Of a DNA stretch of 57,375 bases, positions 16,236 to 24,532 are shown piece after piece (the first letter of the stretch is position 1; every line of letters begins with the position of its first letter). The stretch lies in NCBI GenBank assembly GCA_964575425.1, contig CAZNRD010000020.1:1-57375 (forward strand). The letters run 5' to 3'. This stretch comes from DATEAV01 sp964575425 (GTDB lineage: Bacteria; Chloroflexota; Anaerolineae; Anaerolineales; E44-bin32). The translations under genes and the position numbers were made by a program. The notes beneath the pieces are model-generated. The model did not search any database. It was not told where the DNA came from and saw only the letters and a list, made by a program, of their open reading frames with translations.

Positions 16236-17750
16236 TCAGCGGCGGCGGAAGACCAGCATGCCCTGGGATTCGTAGAGGTCGGTGGGGTAGGTCTGCAGGA
16301 GCTCGTAATCGGCAAGGAAGGCCGGATCGCGCAGCAGTCCGTTGCGACCGTAGGACTCAAGCAAGACCAGGTAGTCCGGCTGAAGGTCGTTGATCAGTGC
16401 CGGCGGCATGGCGTAGTTGATGACGTAGGCGGACGCCGGGAGCGGATAGTAACGCACGGCCTGGGGGGAGTTCAGGCCGACGGTGTCCAGGATGCGCGCG
16501 CCGCTGAAGTAGCCGAGGGCGCCCACATCCCCCGCCGCCAGGACATGCTCAGGCCGAATCTCCGACTGCAAGTCCTCAGCCACCTGTTGATAGAGCAATT
16601 CGAGCTTGATGAACGCCATTTGCGGCGCCGGGCGATCAGGGCCGTGGTCGGGGTGCAGGGTCCAACCGCGCAGGGTCAGCAAGAGGGCAGCTAAGGAAAG
16701 GGCCAGGGGGAGGCGCGGCCAGCGCAGGTCGGCCGCCACGCGCTCTGCGCCGACGAAGATCGCCAGGAGGTAGAAGGGAAGCGGCGGGGCCAGGTACCAG
16801 CGGAAGATCAGGGGGTTGGCGATGGCAAAAGCGCCGAAGTAAAGCCAGGGATAGGCGAAGAGTGGCCAGGCCCCAGGCTCGCGACGCAGCACGCGCGCAG
16901 CACCCAGCGCGCACAGGGATGGATACAGCAGCAGCCCAAGACCGATCCAGCGCGTGCTCAGACTGAGGTGCTCGAGGAATGGTGTGGCGTAGTGCTGTAG
17001 AAGACGGACAAATGCCGCCTCAGGCGGAAGCCGATAGGCGACCACCTTTGCCAGGATCGAGTGTGGGACCGGGCTTCCATAGAAAGCAGTGCCAACACCA
17101 ATCCATGCCGTGACCGGCAGCAGGAACGCCAGAACCTCCGGCCAGGAGACGGGGCGTCTTCTCGTGTGCGCCGCTGGCCAACCGACCGCCAGGCGCAGCC
17201 GCTCCAGCGCCAGCGGGCCGAGGAGCAGCAGGGCATCGGGGCGAGTGAGTAGGCTGAGGGATGCTGTCAGCGCGGCCCTGACTGGCCGACCGGCCGAATG
17301 CAAGTACAATGTGGCAGCCATCAGGGCGATGAAGAGGCTGGTCTCCATGCCGCCGACGGAAAACGTCACCGACATCGGGGCCACGGCCCAAAGCAGTGAG
17401 GCGACCACGCCAGCCCGCCGCTGACCGAGGAGGATCCCGATCCGGATCAGGAACCAGCAGGTGACGGCATCGGCCAGCGCATTGACAACCCAGGCCAGGG
17501 CCCGGAACGGAGCATCCGTGCCGCCGCTGACGAGTCCCAGACCCGAAAGGAGCAGCGCGTAGACGGGCGTTGTCGTGCCCAGGACGGCCTCCCCGGGATT
17601 GAAAACCAGGCCGTGCCCACCGATGAGGTTGCGGGCGTAGCGGAAGGTGATGAAGGCGTCGTCGATCGTGCGCGGCCCGGGGATCAGCCGGGCAGCGAGG
17701 GCCAGCAGGGGAATCCAGAGCTCGGGGAGGACCAGCCTGCGGAGATGCAC
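16236..17750 (-). CDS. GT-C type membrane glycosyltransferase, DDA-motif paralogue
   Basis: A 504-aa polytopic protein. The first extracytoplasmic loop reads TIDDAFITFRYARN followed by FNPGEAVLGTTTPVYA, the acidic-pair motif of GT-C enzymes. The C-terminal part has GDVGALGYFSGARILDTVGL. The same two motifs recur in the gene at 28038-29549 (LDDAWIHQTYARS; HDIGALGYFGRRRLIDLAGL), so these are paralogues at opposite ends of the island. The GTG start at 17750 lies 6 nt after a perfect TATAAT (minus strand, 17757-17762), implying a leaderless mRNA. The 5' ends of this and the plus-strand neighbour overlap by 6 bp, head to head. Confidence 0.75.
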   Translation of the reverse strand: MHLRRLVLPELWIPLLALAARLIPGPRTIDDAFITFRYARNLIGGHGLVFNPGEAVLGTTTPVYALLLSGLGLVSGGTDAPFRALAWVVNALADAVTCWFLIRIGILLGQRRAGVVASLLWAVAPMSVTFSVGGMETSLFIALMAATLYLHSAGRPVRAALTASLSLLTRPDALLLLGPLALERLRLAVGWPAAHTRRRPVSWPEVLAFLLPVTAWIGVGTAFYGSPVPHSILAKVVAYRLPPEAAFVRLLQHYATPFLEHLSLSTRWIGLGLLLYPSLCALGAARVLRREPGAWPLFAYPWLYFGAFAIANPLIFRWYLAPPLPFYLLAIFVGAERVAADLRWPRLPLALSLAALLLTLRGWTLHPDHGPDRPAPQMAFIKLELLYQQVAEDLQSEIRPEHVLAAGDVGALGYFSGARILDTVGLNSPQAVRYYPLPASAYVINYAMPPALINDLQPDYLVLLESYGRNGLLRDPAFLADYELLQTYPTDLYESQGMLVFRRR

Positions 17751-18782
17751 GTCGACATTATAGAAGGTGGCGGGCAGGGCGGAAAGGCGGCTGGCTTCCG
17801 GGCAGGGCCATGGCTGCCGGCACTGGTTGCGGCGGCTGCGGCGCTCGCCTGGAAGGCCCTGCTACTGGGGCTCGACGCCTTTCCGTTCAACGCCGACGAA
17901 GCGGTGGTCGGGCTGATGGCCCGCCAAATGCTGCGGGGCGACCGGCCGGTCTTCTTCTACGGGCAAGCCTACATGGGGAGCCTGGATGCTGCCCTCGTCG
18001 CTCTGGCGTTCGCTGCCCTCGGCCCACGCGTCCTGGCGATCCGCCTCGTGCAGTGCCTGCTCTATGCCGGGAGCGTGCTGACCGGAACCCGGATCGCCTG
18101 GCGAGTCACCGGGAGCGTTGAGGCAGCGTGGGCAGCTGGCCTGATCCTTGCAGTCCCAACCGTCAACGCAACGCTGTACACGACCGTCTCGCTCGGCGGN
18201 NNNNNNNNNNNNNNNNNNNNNNNNNNNNNNNNNNNNNNNNNNNNNNNNNNNNNNNNNNNNNNNNNNNNNNNNNNNNNNNNNNNNNNNNNNNNNNNNNNNC
18301 TGCTCCTGGGCCTGCTGGCCTTTCACGCGTGGGGCACCCTGGACTGCGCCCTGCGCCCGGCGCGCCTGACGACCCAGTTCGACGCAAACACCCGCTACGA
18401 TCGCACCCACGACGCAGCATTGATCGAGTTCCTGAGGGGCGCGGGGGAAAGGCGCGGGTACACCAACTACTGGCTGGCTTACCCATTGGCCTTTCTCTCC
18501 GATGAAGAGCTCGTCTTCGTGCCGCGCCTTCCGTATCACCCCGACCTGCGCTACACGCCGCGCGACGACCGCTACCCGGCCTACGGAGAGCAGGTGGCCG
18601 CCAGCCCGCGCGTGGCCTACATCACCGCGCGGCACCCCCTCCTGGACGGTCGCTTGCGCGACGGGTTCGCAGAGCTGGGTGTGAAGTGGGAAGAGGTCGC
18701 GATCGGGGAGTACCGCGTCTTCTACCGGCTGTCGCGCGCGGTGCGCCCGCAGGAGATGGGTTTGGGAGAGGCGTCCGAATGA
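17745..18782 (+). CDS. GT-C membrane glycosyltransferase, interrupted by assembly gap
   Basis: The N-terminal part has a first helix followed by NADEAVVGLMARQML and YGQAYMGSLDAAL, a recurrent GT-C family signature in which the acidic pair DE would be catalytic. The C-terminal part after the gap is the usual soluble tail of such proteins (LPYHPDLRYTPRDDRYPAYG, VAYITARHPLLDG). The readable sequence with 100 N gives 345 aa. Related proteins run about 450-550 aa, so perhaps 150 codons or so are missing. ATG 17745 is the only good start in frame near the first helix, with GCGGAG just upstream. It overlaps the next gene by 4 bp (ATGA). Confidence 0.7.
   Translation: MHVDIIEGGGQGGKAAGFRAGPWLPALVAAAAALAWKALLLGLDAFPFNADEAVVGLMARQMLRGDRPVFFYGQAYMGSLDAALVALAFAALGPRVLAIRLVQCLLYAGSVLTGTRIAWRVTGSVEAAWAAGLILAVPTVNATLYTTVSLGXXXXXXXXXXXXXXXXXXXXXXXXXXXXXXXXXXLLLGLLAFHAWGTLDCALRPARLTTQFDANTRYDRTHDAALIEFLRGAGERRGYTNYWLAYPLAFLSDEELVFVPRLPYHPDLRYTPRDDRYPAYGEQVAASPRVAYITARHPLLDGRLRDGFAELGVKWEEVAIGEYRVFYRLSRAVRPQEMGLGEASE
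17757..17785 (-). promoter_or_regulatory. Putative leaderless promoter of the 16236-17750 gene
   Basis: Minus-strand TATAAT at 17757-17762 with a weak -35 (TTTCCG, 17780-17785, 17-bp spacer). The expected transcription start is at or next to the GTG start codon. Confidence 0.45.
18200..18299. other. Scaffold gap (100 N)
   Basis: Exactly 100 unknown bases inside a GT-C gene. The round number suggests a placeholder of unknown true length rather than a measured one. Confidence 0.95.
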
Positions 18783-20251
18783 GCTTCCGACGTCTGGTCG
18801 TCGCCATGACCTTTCTCGCGCTATTCACCATGGCGCTGCGCGTCTCGACCGACAGCGACACCTGGTGGCATCTTCGGGCCGGGAGCTGGATGATCGAGCA
18901 CCGGCAGGCCCTGTCGCACGATCCGTTCTCCCTCACGCGGATGGGCTCGCCCTGGATCTATCCAGGCTGGCTGGCCCAGGTGGCGATGGCGGGGCTGCAT
19001 GGCTGGCTCGGATTCGCTGGCCTCAACTTGCTCACAGCCGCGATGGTCACGCTGGCATTTGCCTTCCTCTGGCGAACGCTCGAGGGCCCCGGCCTGTGGC
19101 GGGCGGCCGTCGTCGTTCTGGCGGCGGCGACCTCGGCGGTCTATTGGTCGGCGCGACCGCAGATTCTTTCGTTCGCGCTGACGGGGGCCTTCCTCCTGAT
19201 CCTGGAGCGGTGGCGCAGAGGGCAGGCGGGGTGGTGGTGCCTGCCGCCGCTGATGGCATTGTGGACGAATTTGCATGGGGGCTTCGTCATCGGGCTGCTC
19301 CTGATTGCCGTTTACTGGCTCGGCGAGGGGATTGAAATGCTGCTGCCTGCGGTCCTGGGCAGAGCGGGGCTGAAGGCCCAATGGGAGAGCCACCGCAGGC
19401 AGTTGGCGGCGCTGAGCGGGGCACTCGTACTGAGTGCGGCTGCGGTCGGTATCAACCCCAACGGTCCGATGATGCTTCTTTATCCATTCAGGACCGTCTC
19501 CATCGGTGTCCTGCGCGACTACATCCAGGAGTGGCAGTCTCCCGACTTCCACCAGCTCGAAGTGCAGCCATTCCTGTGGCTCCTGTTTGGAACGACGCTG
19601 GCGCTGATGTACTCGCGCCGCCGGCCGCATGCTGCTGAGCTGCTCAGCCTCTTCGCGTTCGCGTATCTCGGATTCCTGGCCGGGAGGAACATCGCCCTCT
19701 TCGCGCTGGCAGCGGCGCCCGTCCTGGCCCGTCATGGGTATCCGGCGCTGGCACCAATCGTTTCTCGCATCGGCACCGGGCGTCAGGTGCCGGCCCGACT
19801 CGCACGCTGGCTCAACCTGGTCCTGCTGGTGCTCCTGATGCTGGGGGCTGTGGTCAAGGCCGCGGTTCCGCTCTCGAACTCTCAGAACGCGGCGATCCTG
19901 GCGGAGCGCACGCCCATAGCAGCGATTGAGTGGATTCGGACTCACCGTCCATCCGGGCCGCTGTTCAACTCCTACAACTGGGGGGGCCTTGTCGTGTGGT
20001 CGCTCTACCCCGACTACCCCAGCTTTGTCGACGGGCGCACCGACCTGTTCGACCAAGAACTCCTCACCGATTACCTGACTGCCTGGCGCGCTGCGCCGGG
20101 ATGGGAGGCAGTGCTCGATCGCTGGGGGATTCGCCTCGCGCTGCTGGAGCCGGAGGCACCTCTTGTGCTCGCACTTCGGTCAGCCGATTGGGAAGTGGCA
20201 TATCAAGATGAGCAGGCGGTGATCCTGCTGCCTGGACGCAACGATGGCTAA
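18779..20251 (+). CDS. GT-C superfamily membrane protein (DSDTWWHL type)
   Basis: A 490-aa protein with roughly ten hydrophobic helices. The first outer loop holds STDSDTWWHLRAGSW and then WIYPGWLAQV, the start motif of a GT-C-like family. The C-terminal soluble tail contains IEWIRTHRPSGPLFNSYNWG and FVDGRTDLF. These patterns are familiar from uncharacterised membrane proteins, but I cannot name a substrate. ATG 18779 overlaps the previous stop (ATGA), and the 3' end overlaps the next gene by 8 bp. Confidence 0.72.
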   Translation: MSFRRLVVAMTFLALFTMALRVSTDSDTWWHLRAGSWMIEHRQALSHDPFSLTRMGSPWIYPGWLAQVAMAGLHGWLGFAGLNLLTAAMVTLAFAFLWRTLEGPGLWRAAVVVLAAATSAVYWSARPQILSFALTGAFLLILERWRRGQAGWWCLPPLMALWTNLHGGFVIGLLLIAVYWLGEGIEMLLPAVLGRAGLKAQWESHRRQLAALSGALVLSAAAVGINPNGPMMLLYPFRTVSIGVLRDYIQEWQSPDFHQLEVQPFLWLLFGTTLALMYSRRRPHAAELLSLFAFAYLGFLAGRNIALFALAAAPVLARHGYPALAPIVSRIGTGRQVPARLARWLNLVLLVLLMLGAVVKAAVPLSNSQNAAILAERTPIAAIEWIRTHRPSGPLFNSYNWGGLVVWSLYPDYPSFVDGRTDLFDQELLTDYLTAWRAAPGWEAVLDRWGIRLALLEPEAPLVLALRSADWEVAYQDEQAVILLPGRNDG

Positions 20252-21479
20252 GAGCGCTGCCCGGCGGCTGTGGGCTGCAATCCTCCTGCTCCTTGTGCTT
20301 GCAGGCGGCCTGACGACCGCCAACTACCGTTTCGCCCTGGAGATGCCCGGTGGGAACGACTTCCTGCCGCGCTGGGTGGGGGCGCGTCTCTGGCTGACCG
20401 AGGGCATCAATCCCTACGACCCGCGAGTCAGCCTGGCGGCACAGCAGATGATCTACGGCAGGCCGGCGGACCGCAGCCGCGGTGAGGATGTCGCGCACTT
20501 CGTCTACCCCCTCGCGGCCATGATCTTCTTTGCGCCCTTCGGGCTGATGCCCTATCCCCTGGCGCGGGCGCTCTGGATGACCCTGCTCGAGCTTGGCCTG
20601 CCGCTGTTGGCTGTGCTCGGGGTAAGCCTGGCAAGTTGGAAGCCCTCCACCTGGGTGATGGCGAGCGCGATGCTGTTCTCCACCCTGTGGTATCACGGCG
20701 TGAGAGCGGTGATGGTCGGGCAGTTTGCCGTGTTCGAGGCCCTGGTGCTCACCGGCGGGCTGCTTGCCATCCAGCGGCGCCGCGATGTGCTGGCCGGCCT
20801 TCTGCTCTCGCTGGCGCTGGCCAAGCCGCAGATGGCCTTCCTTCTCTTCCCCTATGTGCTTCTCTGGGGCGTTTCAGCGCGGCGGTGGCGGCTCGTGGCG
20901 TCAACGCTCCTTTTCTTCGCGGCCCTGGTAGGGATAGGGTTGCTGCTCATCCCGGACTGGCCGATCCTGTGGCTGAGGCAGGTTGTGGAGTATCCTGGCT
21001 ACACGGCGCTTGGCTCGCCCGTGTCGATTGCGGCCTCGATCTTCGCTCGAGCAGCGAATGCTGTCACGGCGATTGGGACAACAGCGCTGGCCGTCTACCT
21101 GCTCGTGGAGTGGTGGCTCAGCCTGGGAGGGGACGATCGCAAGTTCCGATGGGCAGCTCAGCTCACTCTGGTCATCACCAATCTCATCGCCCTGCGCACG
21201 GCGACGACCAACTACGTTGTGCTGATCCCGACGCTGTGCCTGGTCGCGGGGGTGTGGCAGGAGTGGCGAGGGCGGCACGTCAATGTCTTCCTCCTGGCCG
21301 TGCTTGGGGTGTTGGGCTTCGGTGTGTGGGGGCTGTTCCTCACCACCGTGCAGGGCAACGTCGAAAGCGCGCTGCTCTACTTGCCGACGCCGGTCTTCGC
21401 CCTCCTCGGGCTGTGGTGGGTTCGATGGTGGGCTCAGCGGGAAGCGCGGCTGTCGCTGGATGACGCGGCCCGGGTCTGA
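20244..21479 (+). CDS. Glycosyltransferase family 87-like membrane protein (DUF2029)
   Basis: A 411-aa polytopic protein of the DUF2029/GT87 type, a GT-C group that includes mycobacterial polyprenol-phosphate-mannose mannosyltransferases. Seen: FLPRWVGARLWLTEGINPYD after TM1, FVYPLAAMIFFAPF, and the family stretch LLSLALAKPQMAFLLFPY. It is shorter than its island neighbours and lacks the long soluble tail. It overlaps the upstream gene by 8 bp and stops 21 bp before the next. Confidence 0.8.
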   Translation: MAKSAARRLWAAILLLLVLAGGLTTANYRFALEMPGGNDFLPRWVGARLWLTEGINPYDPRVSLAAQQMIYGRPADRSRGEDVAHFVYPLAAMIFFAPFGLMPYPLARALWMTLLELGLPLLAVLGVSLASWKPSTWVMASAMLFSTLWYHGVRAVMVGQFAVFEALVLTGGLLAIQRRRDVLAGLLLSLALAKPQMAFLLFPYVLLWGVSARRWRLVASTLLFFAALVGIGLLLIPDWPILWLRQVVEYPGYTALGSPVSIAASIFARAANAVTAIGTTALAVYLLVEWWLSLGGDDRKFRWAAQLTLVITNLIALRTATTNYVVLIPTLCLVAGVWQEWRGRHVNVFLLAVLGVLGFGVWGLFLTTVQGNVESALLYLPTPVFALLGLWWVRWWAQREARLSLDDAARV

Positions 21480-21500
21480 AGATGCACGGCGGGTTACACC

Positions 21501-22976
21501 ATGACAGATCTTGCGCCGACCTCTGTGCGGGGAATTGAGGTGAGGCGAGCGGCGGCGGCGCCGATTGCTCTGATGGCCCTGGCGCTCGTCCTGCGGCTCT
21601 ATCGCCTGGGGGCGCAGAGCCTGTGGTTCGACGAGACGTACACAGCGTGGATCGCTCGCCTGCCGCCGGCAAGGGCTTGGGAGGCGCTGCTGGCCGACGG
21701 CGTGCACCCGCCTCTGTTCTACCTTCTGCAAACGGCTGCCCGCGGCTGGGCCGGGAGCGAGTTTGGCCTGCGGCTGCCGTCGGCGCTCGCAGGATCAGCC
21801 GCGACGCCGCTGCTCTTCTTCCTGGCCGATCGTTGGATTGGCCGGAGGGCGGCCTGGCTTGCCGGTCTGCTTGCCGCCCTCTCCCCGTTCGGCGTGTGGC
21901 ATTCGCAGGACGCTCGCATGTATGCCATGCTGGCCACCGCCAACGTCGCCTGCCTCCTGGCGTTCGACAGCCTTCTTGCCAGGCCCGCTCGCGTTGTCAA
22001 GATGCTGTTCGTCCTTGCCCACGCCGCGGCCTACAGCCTGCACTACTTCGCCCTGATGCTGCCGCTCATTGAGATGCTGTTCCTGACCATCACGCTGAGA
22101 ACGACCGGGCGAAGGCTCCGGTTGTGGACGGCCCTCCAGGTTGCTTCTGCGATTCCACTGCTGGCCTGGGTCGCGGCCCTGGCGGGCCGCGAGGCGAGCA
22201 TCTTCGGCATCGGATGGATTCGGGAGCCGCAGCCGATAGACCTCGTCCTGACGCTGACCAATCTCACGCTCAGCTATGCCGAGTTCCCGAGCGCGTGGTA
22301 TTGGATCGGCGCGGTGCTCTGCGCCGCCCTGCTCGTCGTGGGGGCTGTCAGTCAATGGCCCACCGCCCACCGCAGGTGGCTGACGCTCCTTTGGGTGCTT
22401 GTTCCCATCCTCTTGACGTACGGGCTCTCTCTGCGCCGACCGGTCTACATGGACCGCTTTCTCATCGGCTCTTCCATGGGGCTGCTCCTTCTCATCGCTG
22501 CCGGAGCCAGTGCACTGCCTCGCCGCCTCTCGACGCTGGCGGGCGTCGCCCTTGTGGGTGCTTTCCTTCTTGGGCTCGGTCGGATGTGGCTGAGCCCGTG
22601 CTGTGTCAAGGAGCAGTGGCGGGAGGCGGCCCAGGTTCTGCGCGCCGCTGGAGCGGATGAAGCAATTGCAGTGCGCGTCCTTCAGATCGCCGTTCCGTTT
22701 CAGTACTATGAGCCGGGGCCTTCCCCGCTGCGTCCTGTCGAGGCGAATCGCGTCGTCACCGCGATCGACGACATCGCGCGGGAAGCAGCAGGCACCTGGC
22801 TGGTCTACTGGAACCCCTCCTCCGACCCGCACGCGCTGGCCGCTCATCAGCCGTTTAAACCGCAAGGGGAGACTGACCCCCACTTGGCCCGGTGGCTGTC
22901 GGGTGCGGGGCCCGAGTTGATCGAGCGAGTCGATCTGGCGGGCGTGACCTTGCTGCACTTTGGTTCGCTGCCATGA
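21501..22976 (+). CDS. Glycosyltransferase family 39-like membrane protein
   Basis: A 491-aa member of the PMT/ArnT-like GT-C group. The first loop reads SLWFDETYTAWIARL, with the catalytic-type DE pair. It is followed by the HPPLFYLL motif and HSQDARMYAML before a membrane helix. Such enzymes move a sugar from polyprenyl phosphate to protein Ser/Thr, lipid A-like or polysaccharide acceptors outside the membrane. The gene at 22973 shows the same motif order (LWYDEAFAV, HPLLYYSLL, HYSQEARMYSLL) and is a tandem duplicate. The stop overlaps the next start (ATGA). Confidence 0.83.
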   Translation: MTDLAPTSVRGIEVRRAAAAPIALMALALVLRLYRLGAQSLWFDETYTAWIARLPPARAWEALLADGVHPPLFYLLQTAARGWAGSEFGLRLPSALAGSAATPLLFFLADRWIGRRAAWLAGLLAALSPFGVWHSQDARMYAMLATANVACLLAFDSLLARPARVVKMLFVLAHAAAYSLHYFALMLPLIEMLFLTITLRTTGRRLRLWTALQVASAIPLLAWVAALAGREASIFGIGWIREPQPIDLVLTLTNLTLSYAEFPSAWYWIGAVLCAALLVVGAVSQWPTAHRRWLTLLWVLVPILLTYGLSLRRPVYMDRFLIGSSMGLLLLIAAGASALPRRLSTLAGVALVGAFLLGLGRMWLSPCCVKEQWREAAQVLRAAGADEAIAVRVLQIAVPFQYYEPGPSPLRPVEANRVVTAIDDIAREAAGTWLVYWNPSSDPHALAAHQPFKPQGETDPHLARWLSGAGPELIERVDLAGVTLLHFGSLP

Positions 22977-24529
22977 TTCCCAAGGCAGAGCCCGTCACGA
23001 CGGAGAGATTGTCTCGGCTAGTCAGGCTGGAGGGCTGGCTTTCCGTCCGCCTGTGGTGGTGGCTGCTGCCGGCGGCATTGCTCGTGCGCTTGCCAGGGCT
23101 GGCGGCCCGGCCGCTCTGGTACGATGAGGCGTTTGCGGTGCTGTTCTCTGGCAAGGGTCCCCTGGCCATGGTTCAGGGCACCCTCGCGGTCGAGGGTGGG
23201 GTGGCGGCGGATGTCCACCCGCTCCTGTACTACTCACTGCTCTGGTTGTGGCAGCTGGTTTTCGGTGCCTCTGCGCCGTCGGTGCGCGCTCTGTCGCTGG
23301 TGTTCGGGCTGGCCGTCGTTGTCCTGGGCGTGCTCCTTGCGCGCTGGCTGTTCGACGAACGGGTGGCGTTATGGGCAGGGCTCCTGCTGGCGCTCTCGCC
23401 TTTCCAGGTGCACTACTCGCAGGAAGCCCGCATGTACAGCCTGCTGGCATTCTGGCTGCTGAGCGCCACGGCCTTGCTCTGGCGGGCTCTGCATGGCGGA
23501 TGCATGTGGCATTGGGCAGGTCTGGCTGTTTCGGCGGCGGCGGCGCAGTACACGCACAACCTGGCTTTCTGCTACCTGCTGCCTCTCGCTCTGGTCGCCG
23601 TCATTCTGGGAGGACGGCGAGGAGCACTGAGGATGCTCCTCGCAGGGCTGGGTGCGACTGCGCTCTACCTCCCGTGGCTGTTGCGCCTGCCATATCAGGC
23701 GGCCCGAGTGGCCCAGGGATATTGGATCCCGGCGCCGGGGCTGGCCGACTTGGTGCGGACGCTCGTGGTGTTCGTGGCGGGCCTCCCGATGGATCAGTGG
23801 ACGCTGCCCATCCTGGTCGCGACGGCCGTGCTTACAGCGGTGGTGGTTGCCTTTGCCCTTGTGCGCCGATGGCGGAACGGCCCGGGTCAGGTGGTGGCAG
23901 CGACACTTGCGGCGCTGCCTGTGGTGGTGATGTTCGCGGTCTCGCACTGGCGGCCGGTGTACCTGGATCGAGCCATGCTGGCGGCAGGCGCGATGTTCGT
24001 AATCGGCCTGGCCTGGGCTCTGCGGCGCGGGTGCCCTTCCCGAGCGCTGCGCGTGCTTGCCGGTGCATTCCTTGCTGCGGCGACTGCTGTGGGGCTGTGG
24101 GGGACATACACGTACAGAGGCTTCCCCTACGCGCCCTTTGCCGAGATGGGCGCGTATCTGCGCGCGCAGTTGACGACGGGGGAACGCGTGATCCACAGCA
24201 ACAAGATCACTGCCCTCCCGTCGGTGTATTACGCGCCGGACGTTCCGCAGCGGTACCTGGCCGATGTGCCGGGGTCCGGGTCGGATACGCTGGCCCGGGC
24301 GACGCAGGAGGTGCTGGGCTTGCTGGCTGATGTGGATATCGCATCGGCCGCGGGTGATGCTTCCGGCGTCTGGTTTGTGGCCTTCACGCGTGAGCTGGAC
24401 GAATACCGGCAGATGGGTCACGCCGTTCATCCGGCCCTCGAATGGCTGACGGGTCACTATCGCCTCGACGCGGAAGTGGATTTCGGCGAGATGCGTCTGT
24501 ATCATTTCGTCGCATCGGAGGCTGAGTAG
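22973..24529 (+). CDS. Glycosyltransferase family 39-like membrane protein (tandem paralogue)
   Basis: A 518-aa polytopic protein with the GT39 layout: LWYDEAFAVLFSG after TM1, DVHPLLYYSLLWLW, ALSPFQVHYSQEARMYSLL, and a later WRPVYLDRAML loop. The soluble C-terminal tail contains GERVIHSNKITALPSVYY, as seen in related proteins. It is paired with the preceding gene as a diverged duplicate. ATG 22973 is chosen over upstream in-frame codons because it overlaps the preceding stop by 4 bp, the usual spacing here. It ends 3 bp before the next gene. Confidence 0.83.
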   Translation: MIPKAEPVTTERLSRLVRLEGWLSVRLWWWLLPAALLVRLPGLAARPLWYDEAFAVLFSGKGPLAMVQGTLAVEGGVAADVHPLLYYSLLWLWQLVFGASAPSVRALSLVFGLAVVVLGVLLARWLFDERVALWAGLLLALSPFQVHYSQEARMYSLLAFWLLSATALLWRALHGGCMWHWAGLAVSAAAAQYTHNLAFCYLLPLALVAVILGGRRGALRMLLAGLGATALYLPWLLRLPYQAARVAQGYWIPAPGLADLVRTLVVFVAGLPMDQWTLPILVATAVLTAVVVAFALVRRWRNGPGQVVAATLAALPVVVMFAVSHWRPVYLDRAMLAAGAMFVIGLAWALRRGCPSRALRVLAGAFLAAATAVGLWGTYTYRGFPYAPFAEMGAYLRAQLTTGERVIHSNKITALPSVYYAPDVPQRYLADVPGSGSDTLARATQEVLGLLADVDIASAAGDASGVWFVAFTRELDEYRQMGHAVHPALEWLTGHYRLDAEVDFGEMRLYHFVASEAE

Positions 24530-24532
24530 GGG

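Noticed and set aside
14693..16360. Minus-strand 555-aa frame opposite sigA
   Set aside because: It mirrors the sigA codons, is Arg/Leu/Gln-rich and crosses the sigA terminator.
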